Below, one piece after another: positions 28,152-37,974 of a stretch of DNA of 64,000 nucleotides (positions are counted from its first letter, which is position 1; the number at the start of each line of letters is the position of its first letter). The notes beneath the pieces were generated by a model. That model made no database searches. It saw only the letters and a list, made by a program, of their open reading frames with translations, and was not told the origin of the DNA. The position numbers were made by a program, and so were the translations under genes. This DNA comes from CAZJDM01 sp964544765 (lineage in GTDB: Bacteria > Bdellovibrionota_B > Oligoflexia > CAYFLR01), in assembly GCA_964544765.1 (NCBI GenBank), contig CAZJDM010000001.1, forward strand, positions 48,260-112,259, given 5' to 3'.

Positions 28152-29576
28152 ATGGATATTGCATCACTTCAAAAGAAAAAAGTTCTTGTTGTTGGGTTTG
28201 GAAAAACGGGCCAAAGCCTGTATAAATTCTTAACACATCATAAAATACCTGTTTCTGTCTCCGAACATAATTCATCTAATCCAGCTTTAAAAGAGTTAAA
28301 TAATAACAAGATACCTATTGAGTTAGAAAAGCATACTCCAGACTTTTTTTTACAAAATGATCTTATCATCGTTAGTCCCGGAGTTGCTACTGACTCTGAA
28401 GCCTTTATTCAAGCGTGCGAACACAAAATCCCCATCATCAGTGAAATTGAATTCTCTTTTAGTTTTATAAATAAACCAATTATCGGAGTTACAGGCACCA
28501 ATGGTAAAACCACTACAGTACATATACTGCTTCATCTTCTTAAAAGTTTGCAAATCAATGCTGTATTGGCTGGAAATGTGGGTCCCCCTTTGATTGATTT
28601 CGTTCATAATCAAAAAAATACCGATGTTTTTATTGTGGAACTCAGTAGTTTTCAACTTGAGACTATTAATCTTTTTCGTCCCAATATTGGTATTTATTTA
28701 AATATAGAAAAGGACCACATGGATAGATACTCTTCTTTACTTAACTATCATAAAGCTAAGACCCGCCTCTTTCAAAATCAAATTCATGAGGATTTTGCCA
28801 TATTAAACAAAAACTTTCCTTTATTGAGCGAAATTAAATCCAAAGGAAAATTAATATTTTTTAACGGCGATAATGCTAACCTATTGGATGATACAAATAT
28901 AAAAATCAAGATCGATAAATATGATGAGGTAATTAGAGTTAATAATGACTCATTGAAATTGAGGCATAACCTGGATAACTGCCAGTCGGCAATATTAGCT
29001 GTAACAATTTTTGATAAGTATATCTCAAATAATCCCATTTTACCTACCTTATCTACTAAATATACTAATTATAAAAAGACGATCGAAGAAAGCTTACACG
29101 ACTTTCAATGTCTCGAACACCGGATAGAATTTGTAGGAAAATTTAATAACATCAACTTTATTAATGATTCTAAAGCAACAAATGCAGCCGCAACCGCTAG
29201 CTGTATACAAAATTTTCCGCTAAAAAATATTATATTGTTACTTGGAGGAACAGATAAACAAACAGGTTATCATGAGTTATCTTCTCTTTGTCAAAAGATT
29301 AAAGGTATTATTACCTACGGAGAAGCTAGACCCATTATCCTTAAGCACTTCGAAAATATTACCAAATGCCACGCCTGCACAGATCTTAAACAAGCTGTTC
29401 AAACCTCTTTTGAATTAGCTCAGAAAAATGATTATGTTGTTTTATCTCCCGCTTGTTCTAGTTTTGATGAATTTAAAAATTATCAAGAAAGAGGCAGGGT
29501 ATTTAAAAAAATTATCCACGAACACTATAATAAAACATTGAGAGGGGGAACAAATGAAGCTCAAATTAATAAGTAG
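28152..29576 (+). CDS. murD: UDP-MurNAc-L-Ala--D-Glu ligase MurD
   Basis: Adds D-glutamate to UDP-MurNAc-L-Ala. The N-terminal Rossmann-like start VLVVGFGKTGQSLYKFL, the P-loop GVTGTNGKTTTVHIL, ELSSFQLET, NIEKDHMDRY, FINDSKATNAAAT, LLGGTDKQTGYHEL and LSPACSSFDEF, which are MurD hallmarks, are all in order. The length of 474 residues is slightly above average. Its end overlaps ftsW by 23 bp. Confidence 0.96.
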   Translation: MDIASLQKKKVLVVGFGKTGQSLYKFLTHHKIPVSVSEHNSSNPALKELNNNKIPIELEKHTPDFFLQNDLIIVSPGVATDSEAFIQACEHKIPIISEIEFSFSFINKPIIGVTGTNGKTTTVHILLHLLKSLQINAVLAGNVGPPLIDFVHNQKNTDVFIVELSSFQLETINLFRPNIGIYLNIEKDHMDRYSSLLNYHKAKTRLFQNQIHEDFAILNKNFPLLSEIKSKGKLIFFNGDNANLLDDTNIKIKIDKYDEVIRVNNDSLKLRHNLDNCQSAILAVTIFDKYISNNPILPTLSTKYTNYKKTIEESLHDFQCLEHRIEFVGKFNNINFINDSKATNAAATASCIQNFPLKNIILLLGGTDKQTGYHELSSLCQKIKGIITYGEARPIILKHFENITKCHACTDLKQAVQTSFELAQKNDYVVLSPACSSFDEFKNYQERGRVFKKIIHEHYNKTLRGGTNEAQINK

Positions 29577-30693
29577 AAGGCTTCAATTCTCCAAAAGGGA
29601 AGTCTTATTTCTAAGCATCCTTTTTTATTTAATAGCTTTTGGTCTCATCATGGTTTTTAGCGCCAGCTCTATGTTATCAATGCAAAACTATGGTCATAGT
29701 AATCATTTTCTCTTCCGTCAATTATTCTTCGTGGTAATAGGATGTATAGCTTTTTATATTACTATGAATACTCCTTACGAGCGTATCAAAAAGGCTGCGC
29801 CATATATTTTACTCACAACTTTGTTTTTGGTTTTGTTGGTACTGGTTCCCGGAGTCGGAACTTCAGGAGGAGGAGCCACTAGATGGCTTCCACTTTTTGG
29901 ATTTACTTTGCAACCTTCTGAATTTCTAAAGTTGGCCGTAATAATTTTTATGGCTGCCAGTTTAAGTAAAAAGCTACCTGATAATCTGAAAAATTTTAAG
30001 TATGGTTTTCTTCCCTATATCTTTTTGATTGCAATATGTATGCGATTACTCCTTTATCAAAAGGATTTTGGTTCAGCAATGACCATCGCTTTTGTAGGAT
30101 TTATCTTATTATTTATCGCCGGAACAAGAATAATATATATGATTTATTCTACTATTGGTTTAATTGCTGTTAGCATTCCATTGATTATGCTTTCTCCTTA
30201 CAGAATGAGTAGAGTTATGTCCTTTTTAGATCCTTGGCTGGATTTTAGGAATAAAGGATATCAAATCATTCAATCTTATGTTGCCTTTCAATCTGGAGGT
30301 ATGTTAGGACAAGGATTAGGCGCCGGCAAACAAAAACTGTTTTATTTACCGGCTGGTCACACCGATTTTATATTTTCGGTGCTGTCAGAAGAGTTGGGAT
30401 TACTAGGTAGTCTGACCGTAATTTTGTCTTTTTTCTTTTTATTTTGGAACGGTATAAAGATGACAAGAAAAGTCACTGATCCTTTTGGTTATTTACTTGC
30501 TTCTGGTATTATGGTGTTATTTGCTGGTAATGTTCTTTTAAATCTTTGTGTAGTAACTGGATTATTACCTACCAAAGGTGCAACATTACCTCTTTTTTCT
30601 TACGGAGGCTCTTCTTTTGTGATGCATATGATCGCTTTTGGTATTTTTATTAATATTGTTTCAGGTTTTCAGAAAACTGAAAATTTAGAGTAA
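29554..30693 (+). CDS. ftsW: Septal peptidoglycan glycosyltransferase FtsW
   Basis: SEDS-family polytopic membrane enzyme that polymerises lipid II at the septum with FtsI. Motifs: IMVFSASS in the first helix, GGGATRWLPLFGFTLQPSEFLKLA, LLYQKDFGSAMT with the catalytic Asp region, NKGYQIIQSYVAFQSGG, GLGAGKQKLFYLPAGHTDFIFSVLSEELG and LPLFSYGGSSF. The length of 379 residues is typical. The ATG follows GAGAGGGGG inside the end of murD. Confidence 0.96.
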   Translation: MKLKLISRRLQFSKREVLFLSILFYLIAFGLIMVFSASSMLSMQNYGHSNHFLFRQLFFVVIGCIAFYITMNTPYERIKKAAPYILLTTLFLVLLVLVPGVGTSGGGATRWLPLFGFTLQPSEFLKLAVIIFMAASLSKKLPDNLKNFKYGFLPYIFLIAICMRLLLYQKDFGSAMTIAFVGFILLFIAGTRIIYMIYSTIGLIAVSIPLIMLSPYRMSRVMSFLDPWLDFRNKGYQIIQSYVAFQSGGMLGQGLGAGKQKLFYLPAGHTDFIFSVLSEELGLLGSLTVILSFFFLFWNGIKMTRKVTDPFGYLLASGIMVLFAGNVLLNLCVVTGLLPTKGATLPLFSYGGSSFVMHMIAFGIFINIVSGFQKTENLE

Positions 30694-30710
30694 TTATTTA
30701 GGACGCCTGA

Positions 30711-31799
30711 ATGAAAGTCTTAATTTCTGGAGGGGGCACAGGAGGACACGTGACTCCGGCTATTTCCCTGGCTCAATCAATAGAAAAAAAATATCCTAAT
30801 ACTGAATTTCTCTTTGTTGGAACAGAAAATGGCCTAGAAAAAAGAGTTGTACCTACTTATGGTTATCCGATTCAATATCTATCAGTTCAAGGAATTAAAG
30901 GGAAAAATCTATTTTCAAGATTAAAGGCTCTTTTTTTATTAATAATTGCCTTTTTCAAAGCTCTTAAACTATTAGTAAAGTTTCGTCCTGATTTTATTTA
31001 TGGCGTAGGGGGTTATGCATCCGCTCCATGCATTCTAGCAGGATTTGTACTCAGAAAGCCGATCTTTCTCTTGGAACAAAATACGGTTCCCGGAATAACC
31101 AATAGATTTCTGCAGATCTTTTGTAAAAAAATCTTTATTAGTTTTGATCATTCTAAGAGATTTTTTAATCCTCAAAAAACGATTTTAAGCGGAACCCCTT
31201 TAAAAGAAGAGTTTTACCTCCATCTACGAAAGGCAAAAGAAGAACAAAGCAAATCATCTCCCAAAAATGAAAAAACTATTTTTATTTTGGGGGGGAGTCA
31301 GGGAGCCAAACCAATTAATGATATTATTAAGAAGATCATGCTTGATATTGACTTTGACCATACAGTATATAATTGGATTCATCAAACCGGTTCTCGGCAA
31401 TTTATTGAGATGAAGAATTTTTATCAAGAACACGGTATAAATAATGTTAAATGTTTTGATTTTTTAAATAATTTATCCCATTACTTCGCTATGTCTGATT
31501 TAATTATAACCCGAGCAGGGGCTGCTACCATTTTTGAAATTATTGCGGCTCAAAAGCCATCCATATTGATACCATTTCCTCAAGCTGCGGATGATCATCA
31601 AACCCTCAACGCAAAAAGCCTTTCTAACATTGAAGCTGGAATTCTTTTACCTCAAGATAGGATGACTGTAGATGTTTTGGGTCACCATATAAAGGAAGTG
31701 TTAAATGAAGAGACTTTATCTAACAAATTAAAAACCAATCTGGCTCAAATTTACACCAAAGAACCAGCCTCTATCATTATTGAAAACAGTTTACCTTAA
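30711..31799 (+). CDS. murG: Lipid II synthase MurG
   Basis: Peripheral GT-B glycosyltransferase adding GlcNAc to lipid I at the inner membrane. The N-terminal G-loop is ISGGGTGGHVTPAIS; then VGTENGLEKRVVP, YGVGGYASAPCILAG, EQNTVPGITNRFL, LGGSQGAKPIND and the C-terminal acceptor region SDLIITRAGAATIFEI with FPQAADDHQTLNA. The length of 362 residues is normal. Confidence 0.97.
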   Translation: MKVLISGGGTGGHVTPAISLAQSIEKKYPNTEFLFVGTENGLEKRVVPTYGYPIQYLSVQGIKGKNLFSRLKALFLLIIAFFKALKLLVKFRPDFIYGVGGYASAPCILAGFVLRKPIFLLEQNTVPGITNRFLQIFCKKIFISFDHSKRFFNPQKTILSGTPLKEEFYLHLRKAKEEQSKSSPKNEKTIFILGGSQGAKPINDIIKKIMLDIDFDHTVYNWIHQTGSRQFIEMKNFYQEHGINNVKCFDFLNNLSHYFAMSDLIITRAGAATIFEIIAAQKPSILIPFPQAADDHQTLNAKSLSNIEAGILLPQDRMTVDVLGHHIKEVLNEETLSNKLKTNLAQIYTKEPASIIIENSLP

Positions 31800-31812
31800 A
31801 GGATTTAGATAT

Positions 31813-33183
31813 ATGTTTGGGAACATAAAAAATATTCATTTTATAGGAATTGGTGGAATTGGCATGAGTGGAATAGCTCATGTTCTTTTAAACCTGGGAT
31901 ATAAAGTAAGTGGGTCAGATATTTCCAAAACTAATATTACCCAAAAACTAGAGGAGCAAGGTGCGGCAATTTACCACCAACATCAGGAAAATAATATTAA
32001 AGACAGTCATGTAATTGTTGTTTCCTCAGCCATACCTAAAGACAATCCTGAAATCAAGCTGGCTCAACGACAAAATATTCCCATTATCCACCGCAGTGAA
32101 ATGCTTACTGAATTAATGCGATTAAAGTACGCGGTATTAGTTGCTGGTACCCATGGAAAAACAACTACTACCTCTATGATTGCTAATCTACTTAATCACG
32201 CTAAATTTGATCCAACCGTGGTAATTGGCGGTCAATTTAACAATATAAATTCGACAGCTAAACTAGGTAAGGGAGACTTTTTTGTATGCGAAGCAGATGA
32301 AAGCGACGGAACCTTTTTAAAATTCAGCCCTACTATAGCGGTAGTAACTAACATAGATAAGGACCACCTTGATCATTATAAAGATTTTGATCACCTTAAA
32401 CAAACGTTCCTAGATTTTATAAACAAAATACCTTTTTATGGAAGTGCTATTGTAAATCTTGACAACGAAGGCATTCAAGCAGTTATACCTTTTATAAAAA
32501 AACGAATTATTTCTATTGGAACATCCAAATCAGCGACATACAGGTACAAAATCGAAAATGAAAAGGAGGGTAATATTGAGTTCTCTTTATGGGAAAAAGA
32601 AATCTCTCAAGGAAAATTTATTTTAAATCTTCCTGGTGGTTATAATGTTGCTAATTGTGTTGCCGCTATAGCTACAGCTAGATTTTTATCTGTCGATTTT
32701 GATACTATCAAGCAAGCTTTGGGGAACTATAAAGGAATCGTACATCGTTTTACTCACATTGGTACAGCCAAAAATATCTACTTTGTTGATGATTATGCTC
32801 ATAACCCTACTAAAATAAAAAATGTACTAAGGGCGGCTAAAAATGGTTGGAACAGGAGAATTGTGGCTATATTTCAGCCTCACAGATATTCCAGAGTTGA
32901 ATATTGCTTTGAAGAGTTCGTTCGAGCTTTTTATGATGCTGATGTCCTATATATAACTCCTATCTATGCCGCTGGAGAAACACCTAAAGAAGATTCCTTC
33001 TCTAAATTAGTAAGTGCTATTCGCGCTCACGGACATAAAGACGTTAGGCCCGTTGAATCATTTGATGTTATAGAACCTCTAGTATTAAAAGAAATAAAAG
33101 AAAACGATTTAGTGATTACTCTAGGAGCCGGTGATATTTGGAAAGTGGGGAAGAGTTTATATTCTCACTTAAATTTAATATAA
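31813..33183 (+). CDS. murC: UDP-MurNAc--L-Ala ligase MurC
   Basis: First amino-acid-adding Mur ligase. The N-terminal FIGIGGIGMSGIAHVL, the GYKVSGSD strand, the P-loop AGTHGKTTTTSMIA, CEADESDGTFL, TNIDKDHLDHY, DDYAHNPTKI and FQPHRYSR are diagnostic. The ATG at 31813, with AAAGGA eight bases before it, gives 456 residues, the family norm; a TTG at 31780 would overlap murG. In most Gram-negative clusters murB follows; here only 55 bp separate murC from ddl. Confidence 0.96.
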   Translation: MFGNIKNIHFIGIGGIGMSGIAHVLLNLGYKVSGSDISKTNITQKLEEQGAAIYHQHQENNIKDSHVIVVSSAIPKDNPEIKLAQRQNIPIIHRSEMLTELMRLKYAVLVAGTHGKTTTTSMIANLLNHAKFDPTVVIGGQFNNINSTAKLGKGDFFVCEADESDGTFLKFSPTIAVVTNIDKDHLDHYKDFDHLKQTFLDFINKIPFYGSAIVNLDNEGIQAVIPFIKKRIISIGTSKSATYRYKIENEKEGNIEFSLWEKEISQGKFILNLPGGYNVANCVAAIATARFLSVDFDTIKQALGNYKGIVHRFTHIGTAKNIYFVDDYAHNPTKIKNVLRAAKNGWNRRIVAIFQPHRYSRVEYCFEEFVRAFYDADVLYITPIYAAGETPKEDSFSKLVSAIRAHGHKDVRPVESFDVIEPLVLKEIKENDLVITLGAGDIWKVGKSLYSHLNLI

Positions 33184-33238
33184 ATAAATTTTCAAAAAAA
33201 TACAGGAACTTTGTGCATTTGATGATATAATTCATCAC

Positions 33239-34225
33239 ATGGAGACAACACATTCTAATGCTACATTCAATAATATTGATAAATCTGAATATAAAAAACG
33301 CAAAATTGCCGTATTAGCCGGTGGGATGTCTTCTGAAAGAAGTGTATCTTTAAACACAGGCAAGGCTATTTTAGAATCACTTCAAAGAATGGGATATAAT
33401 TGTCTTTTAATTGATGTAGATCAAAACCTACCTACTGTTTTAAAAAAAGAGAATATAGATATTGCCCTTCTAGCTCTGCATGGAACATATGGTGAAGACG
33501 GCTGTATACAGGGACTTTTGGAGTTTTTAAAAATTCCCTATACAGGTAGTTCTTTACTCAGTTCATCTTTAAGCTTTGATAAAGCTTTAGCTCGAAAATT
33601 CCTTGAATCATCAGGTATTCCCGTAGCTAAAGGTTTTATTCTAAACCATTCTCAAGTCCCTTCACTAAAGGAATATCTCATTCAATCTGAATTAAAAAAC
33701 AAAATTGTAATAAAACCTAGTTGCTCCGGATCAAGTGTTGGTGTTGCTATAATTGATAGTCAAGATCCCAATCTAAAAAACCATTTAAATGAGGCCTTTA
33801 AATATAGCGATCAAGTAATAATAGAACATTACCTTGAAGGAAAAGAGCTAACCGTCCCCATTTACCATAACAAACCCGTCGGCATTATGGAAATAGTACC
33901 GGCAAAGGGTCATGAATTTTATAATTTTAAATCCAAATATGACCAAGGAGGATCCTCTCACCTTTTCCCTGCTCAAATAAGCTCCAACCTAGAATCACAA
34001 ATATTAAATATGGCTGAACAGGTACACAATTTATTTCAATGTAGCTTTTATTCAAGGGTAGATTTTAAATTAAATAATGAAGAACAACCTTTTGTTCTTG
34101 AAATAAACACTCTACCAGGCATTACCGCCACAAGCTTATTTCCAGAAGTGCTTCAGAAAGCTGGAGTATCTTTCGATACGATGATTGAGGATATTTTATT
34201 TAATGCAAGATTGTTTATAAAATGA
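33239..34225 (+). CDS. ddl: D-alanine--D-alanine ligase
   Basis: ATP-grasp enzyme making the D-Ala-D-Ala dipeptide for MurF. The start motif VLAGGMSSERSVSLNTG, LHGTYGEDGCIQGLLE, PYTGSSLLSSSLSFDK, VIKPSCSGSSVGVAII and the C-terminal FVLEINTLPGIT (metal-binding Glu/Asn) are present. The length of 328 residues is typical, with a 20-residue polar leader before the first strand. The stop overlaps ftsQ (ATGA). Confidence 0.96.
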   Translation: METTHSNATFNNIDKSEYKKRKIAVLAGGMSSERSVSLNTGKAILESLQRMGYNCLLIDVDQNLPTVLKKENIDIALLALHGTYGEDGCIQGLLEFLKIPYTGSSLLSSSLSFDKALARKFLESSGIPVAKGFILNHSQVPSLKEYLIQSELKNKIVIKPSCSGSSVGVAIIDSQDPNLKNHLNEAFKYSDQVIIEHYLEGKELTVPIYHNKPVGIMEIVPAKGHEFYNFKSKYDQGGSSHLFPAQISSNLESQILNMAEQVHNLFQCSFYSRVDFKLNNEEQPFVLEINTLPGITATSLFPEVLQKAGVSFDTMIEDILFNARLFIK

Positions 34226-34977
34226 AAAGAAATACATCATTCTCATATAGTATCATTACCTCATCTTACAAAATTTGTATCGTTTTATGGGGAATAATTT
34301 CCCTTCTATGGGTTTTCAATAAGCATCAGACTTTTCATGTTAGAAACATAATTTTAAAAGGAGCCACTACACACATAACAAACGATCTTATTCCTCCAGA
34401 TCTTTTCGGGCTACCTATGTTTGGCCTATCTCTTAATGATATTAGTCAAAAGATCTATGGTCATCCTTGGGTCCACTCAGTGATTGTCAAACGCTTTTTT
34501 CCCTCAACTCTTTATATCCATATTAAAGAGCAAAAGCCTGTGGGAATTCTTTCTAATAAACATCTATATTACATTAATGAAGAAGGACACTCCTTTAAAA
34601 AAATAGTTGCTAAAGAGAATATGGACTATATTTTCTTTACCGGATTTCAAATTAATGACTCCAGTAAAATAAAGAAGGCTCTTTCTTTTTTACACAGAAT
34701 CAAAAAAAACGGCATTATATCAAAGCTATTTAAAGATGAAATATCAGAAATAAATTTCCATCCGATAGATGGGTATTCTGTCTTTTTATTACATAAGGGT
34801 ATCAAAATTATTATAGGCTCAGAATTAAATGACCAACTTTTTACCCGATTAAAAAAGGTCTATCAAGACATTGAAAACCGAAAATTATCTCTAGCTTATG
34901 TTAAACTTAATTTTAAGGATCGAGCTATAGTTGGCTTAAAATCAGCTAAACACCCTGTCAGGGGGAAATATAAATGA
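34222..34977 (+). CDS. ftsQ: Cell division protein FtsQ (DivIB family)
   Basis: Bitopic division scaffold that binds FtsB and FtsL. One membrane helix at about 15-32, then a POTRA domain (FHVRNIILKGATTHITNDLI to HPWVHSVIVKRFFPSTLYIHIKEQKPVGIL), with the typical pattern WV-x-V-x-(KR)-x-(FL)-P-x-T-(LI). The beta domain ends near 250. At 251 residues it is of normal size. Both ends overlap neighbouring genes by four bases, implying translational coupling with ddl and ftsA. Confidence 0.92.
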   Translation: MKRNTSFSYSIITSSYKICIVLWGIISLLWVFNKHQTFHVRNIILKGATTHITNDLIPPDLFGLPMFGLSLNDISQKIYGHPWVHSVIVKRFFPSTLYIHIKEQKPVGILSNKHLYYINEEGHSFKKIVAKENMDYIFFTGFQINDSSKIKKALSFLHRIKKNGIISKLFKDEISEINFHPIDGYSVFLLHKGIKIIIGSELNDQLFTRLKKVYQDIENRKLSLAYVKLNFKDRAIVGLKSAKHPVRGKYK

Positions 34978-36197
34978 GTAGACCTGGAGAAATTATCGTA
35001 GGCCTCGACATTGGCACCACCAAAACAGCTGTGGTTGTAGGTGAAGTAAAAGCTAGCGGCATAAATATAATCGGCTATGGTTCTCACCCGTCTGACGGCC
35101 TAAGAAAAGGTATGGTAATAAACATTGACCGAACGGTAAATTCTATAATTCAAGCGGTAACCGAAGCCGAAAATGAAGCCAAATGCGAAATTTCAAATAT
35201 TTATACAGGAATATCAGGCAATCATGTTAAAGGTTTTAATAGTCATGGTATAATCGCCATCAAAGGCAAAGAGATAACTGCCTCTGCTATTAAGAGTGTT
35301 ATTGCTGCCGCTAAAGCAATCGCTATTCCCAACGACCGTGAAATCATAAATGTAATTCCCCAGGAATACTCTGTAGATGACCAACACGGAATTAAAGATC
35401 CGCTTGGAATGGTTGGGGTTAGGCTCCAGGCAAAAGTACATATAATTACCGCTGCACGTAGTTCCTTATTAAATATTATTAAATGTTGTAACACAGCTGG
35501 ATTACAGGTTGCAGATGTTGCGCTACAACAAATTGCCTCTGCTGAAGCCATCTTAACAGGAGAAGAAAAAGAATTAGGAGCGGTTGTTGTTGATATAGGT
35601 GGAGGTACCACAGATATAGTTCTTTATTATTCAGGAAACATTATTCATACCGCTGTACTACCAATTGGAGGCAATCATATAACCAACGATATTGCTATTG
35701 GGCTTCGCACTACAACCTCACAAGCTGAAAATATTAAAAAAGAGTTTGGTTGGGCAACCACTCCCTCCACTCCATTTCCTGATTCAATTCAAATAGGCCC
35801 CGTAGGAACCAAAGGGAAAAAGCAAATCCCCTTGTCCCAACTACTACTTATTATAGAACCACGTGTTGAGGAGTTATTTGAATTAATCAAAAAAGAAATA
35901 GATCGAACAAACTTATCAAATCTTCTTGGAGCAGGAATCATTTTAACAGGAGGAACTAGTCTACTCAGAGATATTTGTAAGGCGGGAGAAGATATTCTAG
36001 ATCTTCCTGTAAGACAATCTTATCCAACCCCCAACTCTATAAATAGTCGAGAGATTGAATCTCCCGAATGGTCTACGGCTGTGGGGTTAGCAATATTAGG
36101 GGCAAAATCAACTGAAAAAAATCTAAGATTACTGGATAAGGGATCGTTTTCTAAAATTGTTAATTCATTTAAAATTTGGTTTGAACAAGTTTTTTAA
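34974..36197 (+). CDS. ftsA: Cell division protein FtsA
   Basis: Actin-like ATPase that tethers FtsZ to the membrane. Nucleotide-binding motifs GLDIGTTKTAVVVGEV (phosphate 1), VVDIGGGTTDIVLY (phosphate 2) and GAGIILTGGTSLL (adenosine) are clear. The 1C domain contains GIKDPLGMVGVRLQAKVHI. The C-terminal SFSKIVNSFKIWFEQVF is the amphipathic membrane-targeting helix. The length of 407 residues is typical. ftsZ begins 13 bp downstream. Confidence 0.96.
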   Translation: MSRPGEIIVGLDIGTTKTAVVVGEVKASGINIIGYGSHPSDGLRKGMVINIDRTVNSIIQAVTEAENEAKCEISNIYTGISGNHVKGFNSHGIIAIKGKEITASAIKSVIAAAKAIAIPNDREIINVIPQEYSVDDQHGIKDPLGMVGVRLQAKVHIITAARSSLLNIIKCCNTAGLQVADVALQQIASAEAILTGEEKELGAVVVDIGGGTTDIVLYYSGNIIHTAVLPIGGNHITNDIAIGLRTTTSQAENIKKEFGWATTPSTPFPDSIQIGPVGTKGKKQIPLSQLLLIIEPRVEELFELIKKEIDRTNLSNLLGAGIILTGGTSLLRDICKAGEDILDLPVRQSYPTPNSINSREIESPEWSTAVGLAILGAKSTEKNLRLLDKGSFSKIVNSFKIWFEQVF

Positions 36198-36210
36198 GGA
36201 GGAAAATCCA

Positions 36211-37915
36211 ATGATAGAACTAGATAGCTCAACTAACCTAGGGGCAAATATTAAAGTATGTGGCATTGGTGGGGGCGGAGGTAATGTTATCAATACTATG
36301 GTAAATGAGGGACTGGAAGGTGTTGAGTTTATTTCCGCAAATACCGACATACAATCTCTTTCAAACAATCTTGCTCCCATAAAAATACAATTAGGCAAAG
36401 AACTAACCAAAGGACTGGGAGCTGGTTCTAATCCAGAAACAGGTAGTCAAGCCGCTATAGAAAGTAAGCAAGAAATAGCGGAAATAATTAAGGGAGCGGA
36501 TATGCTTTTTCTTACAGCTGGTATGGGAGGAGGTACTGGAACAGGAGGAGCTCCCATTATATCTCAAATAGCTAAAGAATTAGGTATATTAACCGTCGGG
36601 ATTGTTACCAAACCCTTTGCCTTTGAGGGTCGTCGCAGAATGAAAAAAGCTCTGGAAGGAATCGGCTCTTTAAAAGACTGCGTTGACACATTAATTACCA
36701 TTCCTAACCAGAAGCTTTTATCTCTATCAACTCCTAACACAACCATGAAAGATGCTTTTGGCATGGCTGATCAAGTATTATTAAATGCTGTCCAGGGAAT
36801 TTCGGATATTATCAACCTACGAGGAGAAATAAATGTTGATTTTGCCGATGTTAAAACAATTATGAGCGAACAAGGCATGGCATTAATGGGAATTGGAGTT
36901 GCATCTGGAGAAAACAGAGCCATAGAAGCCGCTAGTCAAGCTATTTCATCCCCTCTTCTTGAAGAGATGGCAATAGATGGTGCCATGGGTATTTTAATAA
37001 ATATTACAGGTAGCAGCAGCATGACTTTAATGGAGATAAATGAAGCTGCGATGTTTGTTGAAGAAAAGGCTCACGAAGATGCTAATATAATATTTGGCTC
37101 AGCTTTCGACGATACCTTAGAAGATAAAATTCGCGTAACTGTCATTGCAACGGGATTTGATACCAAAGATCCAACTACTGTAGGGACCGATGACCCTATA
37201 AAAACAGCGATATCTTCAGATCAAACAACCAAACAAGAAACTCATCCTCTAATTACAGATCCTAAGTTATTTGAAACAATGAAACTATTTGAACCGCGTG
37301 AAAGTAAAGAAATATCAAAACCTATTGAATTATATTCTCAAAACGCAGATAATCCCAGTACAGAACAAACCTTCTCCATCGAAAACCCCACAGAACAACT
37401 AACATTAGAAGAGGTTTCACAGGAACTTAAAGTAGAAGAAGAGGTTTCACAGGAACTTAAAGTAGAAGAGGAAGNNNNNNNNNNNNNNNNNNNNNNNNNN
37501 NNNNNNNNNNNNNNNNNNNNNNNNNNNNNNNNNNNNNNNNNNNNNNNNNNNNNNNNNNNNNNNNNNNNNNNNNNTTCCACAGGAACTTAAAGTAGAAGAA
37601 GAGGTTCCACAGGAACTTAAAGTAGAAGAAGAGGTTCCACAGGAACTTAAAGTAGAAGAGGAAGTTCCACAGGAACTTAAAGTAAAAGAAAAAAGAGAGA
37701 TTATCTTTTCTACTCCAACTGAACCCCCTCTTCAAGTTCGTGCTGAAAGCATAGAAAATGATTTGCCTTCAGAAGGCATTAAAACCAGTGAACTAAAATC
37801 AACTATGGATCTTATCCATCAACGGAAAATTCCGGTAGACAAAATACTAGGAAATGAGGAATTAGATATTCCTACCTTTTTAAGAAAATCAGGCCCAGAA
37901 GAAAATAGAGAATGA
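36211..37915 (+). CDS. ftsZ: Cell division GTPase FtsZ with a repeat-rich linker; interrupted by an assembly gap
   Basis: Tubulin homologue forming the Z ring. Start ATG 36211 follows AAGGAGG. The GTP-binding signature GGGTGTG is at 106-112; the T7 loop is NVDFADV; the GTPase core ends near 315. A long acidic linker then contains decapeptide repeats EEVSQELKVE / EEVPQELKVE. The gap of 100 N lies inside them. Read through with a gap that is a multiple of 30, the frame continues to the conserved C-terminal peptide ELDIPTFLRKSG, which docks FtsA, and stops at 37915. As deposited, the 100 N break the frame by one base and create a false stop just after the gap. Confidence 0.95.
37411..37690 (+). 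repeat. 30-bp coding tandem repeat (VNTR) in ftsZ, with a 100-N gap
   Basis: Complete units lie at 37411-37440, 37441-37470, 37601-37630, 37631-37660 and 37661-37690; partial units flank the N run (37475-37574). Each encodes E-E-V-(S/P)-Q-E-L-K-V-E. The first two units have TCA (Ser) and those after the gap CCA (Pro) at the variable codon. The bases before and after the gap join in perfect repeat phase, so the true missing length is a multiple of 30 bp, possibly zero. Confidence 0.95.
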
Positions 37916-37974
37916 GTTTGGAGGCTGTTTTTTTGAACTGTTTGAATAAATAGATTTAACACCACACACGGCGT

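Noticed and set aside
30740..30765. CACGTG in murG as a second parS site
   Set aside because: The flanks do not match TGTTTC/GAAACA; only the hexamer core agrees.
35243..35611. 122-codon minus-strand frame within ftsA
   Set aside because: Shadow of the ftsA coding frame; no ribosome-binding site or motif.
37575..37600. Stop codon in the forward frame just after the N gap as the true end of FtsZ
   Set aside because: It appears only because the placeholder of 100 N shifts the frame; the in-phase frame reaches the conserved FtsZ C-terminal peptide.
37411..37690. Direct repeats as a CRISPR array
   Set aside because: The 30-bp units abut without spacers, keep an open reading frame and code for a decapeptide in FtsZ.
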